From assembly GCF_029016485.1 (NCBI RefSeq), contig NZ_CP092107.1:806001-870000 (forward strand): a stretch of 64,000 bases of DNA, read 5' to 3'. Both the position numbers and the translations under genes were made by a program. A model generated the notes under the pieces. The model made no database searches, was not told the origin of the DNA, and saw nothing but the letters and a program-made list of their open reading frames with translations. Positions 18,107-25,487 of the stretch are shown here, piece by piece (within the stretch, counting starts at the first letter, position 1; the number at the start of each line of letters is the position of its first letter). The DNA is from Vibrio sp. JC009. Its GTDB lineage: Bacteria > Pseudomonadota > Gammaproteobacteria > Enterobacterales > Vibrionaceae.

Positions 18107-19654
18107 TCAATCCGGGAACATATTACGGATTTCAATAAACTCATCCCAGCGGCCCACCATCAATTCAACCAGTTGAGGGTCGAAGTGGATACCGCTTTGG
18201 GCGATAATCTCCGCTTTAATATCTTCGTCCGCCCAGGCTTCCTTGTAGCTTCTCTTTGAACCCAGGGCATCAAACACATCAGCAATGGCTGTTATTCTGC
18301 CCACGATAGGGATATCTTCGCCACTCAGGCCACCCGGATAACCGGTGCCGTTCCATTTTTCATGGTGATAGGCCGCAATATCTTTGGCAACCGTAATAAG
18401 ACGGCGCTTAGACTTGCTCAGGATCTCCACGCCATAATCGACGTGTTTTTTCATGATCTCCCACTCTTCTGCATCCAGTTTACCCGGCTTATGAAGAATG
18501 CTGTCAGGAATCGCCACTTTACCAATATCGTGTAGCGGAGAGGCGTGTTTGATCAAAAGCGTCTGCTCTTCATTCAGACCGTAAAGGTTAGCCAGCTTCT
18601 CGGAGATCATAGAAACCCGCTGTACGTGAGCACCCGTTTCCTTACTACGCGCTTCTACGGCGTTGGCCAGGTTATAAACCAGCTCTTTCGACGTATCCTG
18701 CAGGTCCACCAGCAAATTCAGATTTTCAAAGGTCAGCGCAATATTATGCATGTAAATTTTAAGCAGCTGACGGTCCAGATCCTGCAGCTCGTCATTAAGA
18801 TTGACATAAAGAATGCTCATCACTTTTCTGTCATCAGCCGAATAGAACACATAAGCGTCTTCGTACTGTGTTGACTCGCCTTTATCCAGACACTCACGAC
18901 AGCGCTTCGCTACCGTCTCAGGCAAAAGGTCAAAGGAGCAAACGGGATAAAAGTTAACATACTCGCCCGTTGCAGCCAGTGTCAGAGCTCTTGAGTCTTC
19001 ACTGTCCGGGCATGGCTGAACGATGCAGTAAAATGCCGAAGCATCCAGATCCAGAAGCGAGGTCAGCTGATTAAGAACGGACGAAGCGTAGGTTTTCAGA
19101 GTATTCGTATTCTGAACATTTGCAGACGCTTCGATAACCTTACTCAGGCCTTCTTTCTGCTCTTCGATAATACACAGGTCTCTGTATGCCCTTAGCATTG
19201 AATAGAGCAGCGTACGCAGTTTCTGGGTGGTTAGCTCGGTCTTTTCTTTGTAATCATCGATTTCATACTCCTGAATAACGATATCTTCAGGAGCCTGCCC
19301 CGCCTGACCGGTTCTCAGAACCAGGCGAGTCATACTGTTTTTCAGGTCTTTGCGGATATAGCGGATAAGATCCAGGCCGGCATGCTCTGTTTCCATAACA
19401 ACATCGACAAGAGCCACCGCAATATCATTATGATTACTCAGGATACCTCTCGCCTCAGCACCGGAGTATGCTGATAACAGTTCCAGTTTCCTTCCCTGAA
19501 ATTCAAACCCGCTTAAGGCCAGCTTAGTGATCTGATGCATCTGAACATCATCATCTATAAGCAATACCTTCCACGGTACAAGGGAGGTTCTACCCAGATC
19601 CTTATTAACTTGCTCGTTATTGTCCTGTTGCCGTTGGTCTGCAAACAACTCCAT
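18107..19654 (-). CDS. Response regulator with DUF3369 and HD-GYP domains (c-di-GMP phosphodiesterase type)
   Basis: A 515-residue cytoplasmic regulator. The receiver domain (about 28-150) has the acidic pair in VLLIDDDVQ and phosphoacceptor Asp84 (ALVDVVM). The DUF3369 sensor-like middle has a GAF-like part around DLDASAFYCIV. The HD-GYP domain carries HDIGKVAIPDSILHKPGKL and YHHEKWNGTGYPGG, so the metal and GYP residues are intact and it should hydrolyse cyclic di-GMP. It faces the two-kinase operon and has no kinase of its own, making those kinases the natural partners. Expected output: lowering c-di-GMP in response to two membrane signals. Confidence 0.9.
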   Translation of the reverse strand: MELFADQRQQDNNEQVNKDLGRTSLVPWKVLLIDDDVQMHQITKLALSGFEFQGRKLELLSAYSGAEARGILSNHNDIAVALVDVVMETEHAGLDLIRYIRKDLKNSMTRLVLRTGQAGQAPEDIVIQEYEIDDYKEKTELTTQKLRTLLYSMLRAYRDLCIIEEQKEGLSKVIEASANVQNTNTLKTYASSVLNQLTSLLDLDASAFYCIVQPCPDSEDSRALTLAATGEYVNFYPVCSFDLLPETVAKRCRECLDKGESTQYEDAYVFYSADDRKVMSILYVNLNDELQDLDRQLLKIYMHNIALTFENLNLLVDLQDTSKELVYNLANAVEARSKETGAHVQRVSMISEKLANLYGLNEEQTLLIKHASPLHDIGKVAIPDSILHKPGKLDAEEWEIMKKHVDYGVEILSKSKRRLITVAKDIAAYHHEKWNGTGYPGGLSGEDIPIVGRITAIADVFDALGSKRSYKEAWADEDIKAEIIAQSGIHFDPQLVELMVGRWDEFIEIRNMFPD

Positions 19655-19938
19655 TTCGATCTCACTCCGAAGCTAAAAAAGCTTAATTTTTTCTGTAACA
19701 CAACACTTAATAGTAACGCTTTTTTGTTACAAAATATCAAGCAAATTCTGACTGCTTATTCCGTATTGAGTTAGAAGTGAGACATCGGCATCAATCGGTA
19801 TTACAACCTTTATGCAACAAGTATCTCAGAAACCTCTGACTCTTACTCCTCACAGCAAAAAGATAATTCACTCATTAGTATAGTTTATATATCTGTTACT
19901 AGCCTCATGATGCCTGTTAAGAGAACAGAAATTAACCG

Positions 19939-20244
19939 TTATATCTCAGACTGGGTATAATCAAAAACAACAATATCCTGAATGATTTTCCTGAAGTGCA
20001 CTTTAAGCGCATCGTGCTCCGGGTGAACAAGGTAACTCTGCCTGGTTTCCTCGTCACTGAAGGTCATCAGAATCGCCAGATCATAGGATTTATTCTTCCC
20101 TTCAGAGCTGTCATTCATGCCCCACTCTACTCCCTCAATTCCTTTAATCTTAGCCGGAATATTCATAAATGCATTGCGCGCTGCATCCATCTCTTCCTGA
20201 GTGGCTTGTTTCCGGGTTTCCACTAACATGATGTGGCGTATCAT
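19939..20244 (-). CDS. Dabb-family (stress-responsive alpha/beta barrel) protein
   Basis: A 101-residue dimeric ferredoxin-like-barrel protein. The start is the ATG at 20244 (MIRHIMLVETRKQATQEEMD), preceded by AAGGAG at a good distance; a longer frame into the upstream gene is not needed. Typical Dabb features are the initial RHIMLV strand, the central VEWGMNDSSEGKN, and the YLVHPEHDALK motif near the end. Family members are small enzymes or chaperones of varied, mostly unknown substrate. It is the last gene of a minus-strand operon behind the HPr-EI-EIIA fusion and the UPF0303 gene, ten bases after the latter, so a role in the same sugar pathway is plausible but unproven. Confidence 0.8.
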   Translation of the reverse strand: MIRHIMLVETRKQATQEEMDAARNAFMNIPAKIKGIEGVEWGMNDSSEGKNKSYDLAILMTFSDEETRQSYLVHPEHDALKVHFRKIIQDIVVFDYTQSEI

Positions 20245-20254
20245 TCTCTGCTCC

Positions 20255-20728
20255 TTAAATTTTTTCTTCCTCTGACAAAAAGCCTTCCAGAACATCAACA
20301 ATCAATTGATGGTCTTCTACCTGAGGTAAGCCCGATACCGTAATTGTACCGATAATCCCAACATTACGGACAGCCAGAGGGAAGCTTCCACCAAAAGGTG
20401 CGTACTCTTTCGCATCCACCAGAGAGCCCTGCTCGATGGAGACACCTTTGTTTTTGTAATAGTTGCCAATATACCATGAGCTGTTCTGGTAACGCTCAAC
20501 CACGTTTTTCTTTCTTCTTATCCACTCCGCATTATCAATGCGGGTACCCGGCATGGCATAACTGAACAGGCAAAGGCCGTTCATGGTAATATCAATGGCA
20601 ACCCCAGCCACTTTCTGCTCGGCCGCTTCCTTCAATGCACAGCCCAGCTCCCACGCACGCTCATGGGAAAAATGGGTAAACTGCAGGCGCTTTTCCTGCT
20701 CTAAAATCTGATTCAACAGCTCTTTCAT
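20255..20728 (-). CDS. UPF0303 / DUF336-type (haem-degrading-domain-like) protein
   Basis: A 157-residue soluble protein of the UPF0303 family, which belongs to the GlcG/HbpS-like DUF336 fold. Recognisable parts are the FTHFSHERAWELGCALKEAA region, AGVAIDITMNGLCLFSYAMP, the NAEWIRRKKNVVER helix and YAPFGGSFPLAVRNVGIIGT. The function of this family is unsettled; related proteins bind haem, cobalamin or small aldehydes. It lies between the PTS fusion gene (82 bases upstream) and the Dabb gene (10 bases downstream) on the same strand, so it is probably co-transcribed with a fermentative sugar system. Confidence 0.8.
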   Translation of the reverse strand: MKELLNQILEQEKRLQFTHFSHERAWELGCALKEAAEQKVAGVAIDITMNGLCLFSYAMPGTRIDNAEWIRRKKNVVERYQNSSWYIGNYYKNKGVSIEQGSLVDAKEYAPFGGSFPLAVRNVGIIGTITVSGLPQVEDHQLIVDVLEGFLSEEEKI

Positions 20729-20810
20729 TATCTTTGTCCTTTTACGAAAAAAGGCAGCACCAGGTTACCGGTACTGCCAAGGCTCCGAGGAGAGTATTTT
20801 CCGCGGAAAA

Positions 20811-23315
20811 TTACAGTTCCAGCTCGGCTTTCAGCATAGTTTCGATCTCTTCTGTTGAGCCTGCGCTCATCAGATTCTGGCGGAACTCTTCGTGCATAAT
20901 GCGACGGGCAAGTTTCGAGAAAATCTTCATATGTTGATCACCGGCAGAGTGTTTATTCAGCGTCAGCATAATAACGAACTGAGCTTCCTCATCTCCCCAC
21001 TGAATCGGTTTCGCTAAACGAGACACACTGATGGTCGATTGCTCAATGTGCTCACTCTTGGTATGAGGAATTGCGAAACCAAAACCAAGTCCCGTAGAGA
21101 ATACGTCTTCACGGGCCCATAAATCGTCGGCTAGTTTAGCCGGGTAGCGGCAACGGCCAGCCAGGAACAGATTGTCAGACAGAGTCTTGATAACCTCTTC
21201 TTTGCTGCGCAGGTCGTTATCCAGAGTAATACACTCCTGAGAGATAAGCGGTGCATCAGACTGATCCATACGGAACTGTGCCAACAGGTGCTCAACTTCC
21301 AGAGAGGTTCTGCAGTCCATCGCCTTGTTCAGAAGCTGACGGCACTCACGGCTGTCCAGCTTAGCGATACGCTCTTTAGTTGCAGGAATGCTTGGCGCAC
21401 TCATACTGATCTCATCCAGACCCAGACCAACCAACAGCGGCAGTACTGAGCCTTTCGCGCCCAGTTCACCACACAGGCCAATCCACTTACCGTGACGGTG
21501 CACTTCACGCACAACGTGGTCAAGCGTTCTCAGGAATGCAGGGTTCAGGCTGTTGTAGTGCTTGGTCACTTTCGCGTTATCACGGTCAACCGCCATCAGG
21601 TACTGAGTCAGGTCGTTACTGCCGATACTGAAGAAGTCGATCTCTTCACAGCACTGGTCAACGATAAATGCCACTGACGGTACTTCCATCATGATGCCCA
21701 GAGGGATTTTCTCATCAAACGGAATATGCTCTGCGCGAAGCTCTTTACGCACTTCAGAAAGCACATCTTTCACCCAAAGGATCTCTTCCAGTGAAGAAAT
21801 CATAGGAATCATAATCTTCAGAGAGCCGTGAGCTGATGCACGAAGGATGCTGCGCAGCTGAGTCTTGAACATATCGAAGAATTCTTCGTAGATACGCACC
21901 GCACGGTAACCCAGGAACGGGTTGTTTTCTGCAGGAATGTTCAGGTAATCCACCGGCTTATCACCACCGATATCGATAGTACGGATAATGATGGATTTGC
22001 CGTCTGCTGCATCCAGAGCCTGACAGAAGATATTGTAAAGCTCATCTTCATCAGGCGCAGAAGTACGGTCCATATACAGCATTTCTGTACGGAACAGACC
22101 GATTGCTTCTGCGCCGTTGCCGAATGCTGCTTTTGCTTCAACCGAGTGCGCGATGTTTGCTGCCACTTCAATCACTCTGCCGTCAGCCGTTACACCGGCT
22201 TCATCACGGAACTTGCTCTGACGGGATTCAATCACATCAGCAACACGCTGCTCCTGCTCATAGTAACGGCGAAGTGGTTCACTGATTTCTGTTGCTACCA
22301 CGCCCAGGTTGCCATCCACCAGAACTTCCAGGTCAAGGCATGCTGTCAGTTTGCTCTCATCAACACCAACCAGAGTCGGAATGGCAAATGAACGGGCCAG
22401 GATAACAGTGTGCGAAGTGCTGCCGCCGTGAGTCAGAATAAGGCCTTTCAGCAGGTTCTTGTCCAGTTCAAGGAACTGGCTTGGCGTCAGGTCATCAGCA
22501 ATACAGATAGTCGGCTGCGTCAGTGTAAGCTGGTTTGAGAATTTCTCTTCACCGTAGATAGCCTGAAGAAGCTGGAAACAGACATCACGGATATCCAGCT
22601 CACGCTCACGCATATAAGCAGAAGCAGACTTTTGTAGCTGCTCACCAAAGTGTTTCGCTGTCGCAATCACGGCATCCGCAGCGCTACGGCCTTCAACCAG
22701 GTTGCTCTCCAAAGTCTGCTTAAATTCGGCATCTTTTACAATAGAGAAGTGAGCGTTCACTACTTCTGCTTCCGTATGACTTGCTGTTTTCAGTTGCAGA
22801 CCAAAGCCCTTAACAAGCAGCTCAAGACCTTTTGCCAGAGACTCCTGCTCCACAGACAACTCACGCTTTTCAGGCAGGTCAGTCAGAGTATCAAAGTTGA
22901 TAGCACCAACGCGCATCAGGCTACCCATACCAAAGCCACCACTTACCGCGTTGCCTCTTACTACCGGAGCTTCCAGGTTAGTAAAGTTACGTGGAAGAGC
23001 AATAAACTCGCCTTCTTCTGTTTCTGCTGTTTCCAGCGGAGAGTCACAGTGAGGGAACTCATTAGTCATAAAGCTTGAGATCTTCTCAAACGCTTTTTCT
23101 TCGTCTTCACCGTCAATAGTGATCAGACATTGGTCACCTAATAAGGTGTCTGTCCCGATAAGAGAAAGCACACTTTTGGCGTTGGCAGAAATGCCGGTAC
23201 GTTCGTTCTGCCATTTGATCTCTGCATCAAATTCATTACACAGAGCTTCTACATGGCTTGCCGGGCGAGCGTGAACACCATTAGGAAGCTCGCATGAGAA
23301 AGAGAAAGTTTTCAT
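20811..23315 (-). CDS. PTS multiphosphoryl transfer protein HPr-EI-EIIA(Fru) (FryA/FrwA-like)
   Basis: An 834-residue cytoplasmic fusion that carries phosphate from phosphoenolpyruvate to a fructose-family EIIB. The HPr domain (1-90) has phosphoacceptor His15 in NGVHARPAS. The enzyme I domain (about 110-680) has swivelling His302 (GGSTSHTVILAR), PEP-binding RTIDIGGDKP and the catalytic loop GLCGELGAKG. The EIIA(Fru) domain (about 690-834) has His751 in FGFAIPHTKSEH. Domain order and length match E. coli FryA (831 residues) and FrwA/PtsA (833). It is transcribed divergently from the EIIC-EIIB-pfl operon, leaving a 509-base shared control region with two CRP-like sites. It provides a dedicated phosphoryl chain independent of the general PTS. 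Confidence 0.92.
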   Translation of the reverse strand: MKTFSFSCELPNGVHARPASHVEALCNEFDAEIKWQNERTGISANAKSVLSLIGTDTLLGDQCLITIDGEDEEKAFEKISSFMTNEFPHCDSPLETAETEEGEFIALPRNFTNLEAPVVRGNAVSGGFGMGSLMRVGAINFDTLTDLPEKRELSVEQESLAKGLELLVKGFGLQLKTASHTEAEVVNAHFSIVKDAEFKQTLESNLVEGRSAADAVIATAKHFGEQLQKSASAYMRERELDIRDVCFQLLQAIYGEEKFSNQLTLTQPTICIADDLTPSQFLELDKNLLKGLILTHGGSTSHTVILARSFAIPTLVGVDESKLTACLDLEVLVDGNLGVVATEISEPLRRYYEQEQRVADVIESRQSKFRDEAGVTADGRVIEVAANIAHSVEAKAAFGNGAEAIGLFRTEMLYMDRTSAPDEDELYNIFCQALDAADGKSIIIRTIDIGGDKPVDYLNIPAENNPFLGYRAVRIYEEFFDMFKTQLRSILRASAHGSLKIMIPMISSLEEILWVKDVLSEVRKELRAEHIPFDEKIPLGIMMEVPSVAFIVDQCCEEIDFFSIGSNDLTQYLMAVDRDNAKVTKHYNSLNPAFLRTLDHVVREVHRHGKWIGLCGELGAKGSVLPLLVGLGLDEISMSAPSIPATKERIAKLDSRECRQLLNKAMDCRTSLEVEHLLAQFRMDQSDAPLISQECITLDNDLRSKEEVIKTLSDNLFLAGRCRYPAKLADDLWAREDVFSTGLGFGFAIPHTKSEHIEQSTISVSRLAKPIQWGDEEAQFVIMLTLNKHSAGDQHMKIFSKLARRIMHEEFRQNLMSAGSTEEIETMLKAELEL

Positions 23316-23464
23316 ATTAATCGGACCTCAGAACTATTTATTCTGTTTATGCCCGGAACATTTTCCGGAGCAGATTTGCTTTTTTACACAATAGATCTTT
23401 GTCTTCCGGGCCACTATGGGACAAACCTTCGTTTTACTGGACATTTGTTAGATTCAACCTTTGG

Positions 23465-23480
23465 TGTGACAGACATCAAA
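23465..23480. promoter_or_regulatory. CRP-like site between the divergent PTS operons (1)
   Basis: TGTGA-CAGACA-TCAAA fits the CRP consensus TGTGA-N6-TCACA in nine of ten core positions. It lies about 150 bases from the HPr-EI-EIIA start. Catabolite control is expected for a PTS sugar locus. Confidence 0.5.
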
Positions 23481-23607
23481 AATCCTATTACTTTTGTGAG
23501 CAATCTCTAATTTAATTCTTAGCAAGAACTCTAAATACGAACATATAACCATGCATATCAATCACTTAAATTACACAAGCTTATAAATAACGATTGACCC
23601 ATATTTT

Positions 23608-23623
23608 TGTGTGGTAGATCACC
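23608..23623. promoter_or_regulatory. CRP-like site between the divergent PTS operons (2)
   Basis: TGTGT-GGTAGA-TCACC keeps eight of ten core positions and also has the TAGA centre of the optimal palindrome. It lies about 200 bases upstream of the EIIC start. The rest of the 23316-23824 region is AT-rich, carries no gene, and must hold promoters in both directions. Confidence 0.5.
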
Positions 23624-23824
23624 TTCTCTTTACGATCTTACAAATATCCAGTAAATAGACGTTTTGTCCTCTAACTACATAGCACATTTACTCACTATAT
23701 TATGAGCACAGCCCGGATAACTGTTTTGGTGATAAGGGCAAAAATTACAAACGCTGCGCAGCGAGTAAACGTGAAAAGATAATTTTATAATTCATTTAAA
23801 CTTCGTGCTCTAAGGAATAAGGTT

Positions 23825-24895
23825 ATGAACGACATCATTTCCATACTTAAAAACACAAGATCGCACCTGATGACAGGTGTATCTCACATGATTCCATTTG
23901 TTGTTGCAGGTGGTATCTTGCTCGCAGCTTCCGTAATGCTTTACGGTGAAGGTGCCGTTCCTGAAGAAGGAACCTGGTTACACGATCTCTTCTTTATCGG
24001 TGTAGCAGGCTTCCAACTGATGGTTCCAATCCTGGCTGCTTATATCGGTTACTCTATCGCTGACCGCTCAGCACTTGCTCCATCTGCAATCGCAGCATTT
24101 ATCGGCGCGAACATGTACAACACTGGCTTCTTCGGCGCAATCTTCGCCGGTCTGCTGGGTGGTATCGTTGTTCACTACCTTAAGAAGATTAAAGTACCTG
24201 CATTTGCACGTTCCATCATGCCAATTTTCGTGATTCCTATCATTGGTACGTTCATTACTGCTGGTGCAATCGTATGGGGTATTGGTGAGCCAATCGGCGC
24301 AGGTACAGCTGCACTGACTGAGTTCCTGAAAGGCATGCAAGACTCAAGCATCGTGGTACTGGCTACTATCATGGGTCTGATGATCGCATTCGATATGGGT
24401 GGTCCGGTAAACAAGGTTGCATACGCTTTCGTAATCCTTTGTGTGGGTGAAGGCATCTACAACGTAGCAGGTATCTCAGCAGTAGCAGTAGCAACGCCTT
24501 CTGTTGGTATGGGTCTGGCTACATTCCTTAATAAGAAACTATACGGCGCAGACGAGCAAGAAGCAGGTCGTGCATCTATCCTGATGGGTACTATGGGTAT
24601 CACTGAAGGTGCAATCCCATTCGCAGCAGCGGATCCACTACGTGTACTACCTTCTATCATGATTGGTACAGCGTGTGGCGCAGTAACAGCAGCACTACTT
24701 GGTGTTAAATGTTTCGCAGCCTGGGGTGGTCTGATTGTACTGCCTGTTGTTGAAGGCCGCTTCAGCTTCATCATCGCTCTGGCTGTTGGTTCTGTAGTAA
24801 CAGCACTTCTGGTTAACTTTCTTAAAGCTCGTCGCAAAGTAGAAGAGCCAAAAGAAGAAAAAGACGATATCGATTTAGACATCAGCATCGGTTAA
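23825..24895 (+). CDS. frwC: PTS fructose-family EIIC permease (FrwC-like)
   Basis: Inner-membrane PTS channel of 356 residues that imports and helps phosphorylate a hexose-like substrate. It opens with the amphipathic helix typical of EIIC(Fru) (ILKNTRSHLMTGVSHMIPFV) followed by about nine hydrophobic segments. The GEPIGAGT loop and the substrate-site motif ITEGAIPFAAADPLRVLPS are clear. Length and sequence are closest to stand-alone EIIC proteins such as FrwC and FryC. It heads the plus-strand operon and needs the EIIB at 24996 and EIIA from the divergent fusion. By synteny the substrate may be an anhydrohexitol, not fructose. Confidence 0.88.
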   Translation: MNDIISILKNTRSHLMTGVSHMIPFVVAGGILLAASVMLYGEGAVPEEGTWLHDLFFIGVAGFQLMVPILAAYIGYSIADRSALAPSAIAAFIGANMYNTGFFGAIFAGLLGGIVVHYLKKIKVPAFARSIMPIFVIPIIGTFITAGAIVWGIGEPIGAGTAALTEFLKGMQDSSIVVLATIMGLMIAFDMGGPVNKVAYAFVILCVGEGIYNVAGISAVAVATPSVGMGLATFLNKKLYGADEQEAGRASILMGTMGITEGAIPFAAADPLRVLPSIMIGTACGAVTAALLGVKCFAAWGGLIVLPVVEGRFSFIIALAVGSVVTALLVNFLKARRKVEEPKEEKDDIDLDISIG

Positions 24896-24995
24896 TCAAA
24901 CAAATCATTATTAAAACACAAACAAACGGGTTATCAGCCACTCCGGCACAGGCTGGTAACCCACCTTATTAGAAATATCTTTGGAGAGTATTATC

Positions 24996-25313
24996 ATGAC
25001 AAATCTAGTAGCAGTAACAGCATGTCCATCAGGCGTAGCACACACTTACATGGCAGCAGAAGCAATCGAAGCAGCAGCAAAGGCAAAAGGCTGGAACTGC
25101 GATGTTGAGACTCAGGGCTCAATCGGCATCGAAAACGAACTGTCTGCAAACGTAATCGCAGCAGCTGACGTTGTTATCCTGACAAAAGACATCGACATCA
25201 AAAACCAGGAGCGCTTTGAAGGCAAAACGGTTATCCGTATCGGCGTAAGCGACGCAGTTAAGCGTGCTGCTGTTGTAATGGATAAGATTGAAGCGCATCT
25301 GGCGTCTGCTTAA
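24996..25313 (+). CDS. frwB: PTS fructose-family EIIB (FrwB-like)
   Basis: A 105-residue cytoplasmic phosphocarrier. The start ATG 24996 gives MTNLVAVTACPSGVAHTYMA, in which the Cys of TACPSGVAHT is the phosphorylation site; the in-frame ATG at 24981 adds an unlikely MESII. A following VETQGSIGIENEL segment is standard in EIIB(Fru). It is 100 bases after EIIC and passes phosphate from the EIIA domain to the sugar in EIIC. A second EIIB lies at 30343. Confidence 0.9.
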   Translation: MTNLVAVTACPSGVAHTYMAAEAIEAAAKAKGWNCDVETQGSIGIENELSANVIAAADVVILTKDIDIKNQERFEGKTVIRIGVSDAVKRAAVVMDKIEAHLASA

Positions 25314-25322
25314 TCCTTTGTT

Positions 25323-25353
25323 CTCCCCCTTTTCAAGGGGGAGCTAGAGGGGG
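25323..25353 (+). repeat. GC-rich hairpin repeat, copy A
   Basis: CTCCCCCTT (25323-25331) and AAGGGGGAG (25335-25343) form a perfect 9-bp hairpin, followed by CTAGAGGGGGT. An inverted relative is at 25408-25440 and a third copy at 51332-51365. It lies ten bases after the EIIB stop, between EIIB and the glycyl radical enzyme gene, where it may limit read-through or stabilise the upstream mRNA. Confidence 0.7.
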
Positions 25354-25407
25354 TAAATCCACCGAAGTAAATCAGTTTTGCATATCTAATTTAAACTACG
25401 GAATTAA

Positions 25408-25440
25408 CCCCTCCCAACCTCCCCTTCAAAAGGGGAGGAG
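25408..25440 (-). repeat. GC-rich hairpin repeat, copy B (inverted)
   Basis: ACCCCTCCCAA leads to CCTCCCCTT (25418-25426) and AAGGGGAGG (25430-25438). Read on the minus strand it parallels copy A, with the hairpin first and the GGGAGGGGT tail second. Copies A and B bracket about 55 bases of AT-rich DNA. Confidence 0.7.
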
Positions 25441-25487
25441 TTAAAATAGCTCAACAACCAATTAGTAACACTCACACGGAGCTTGCC

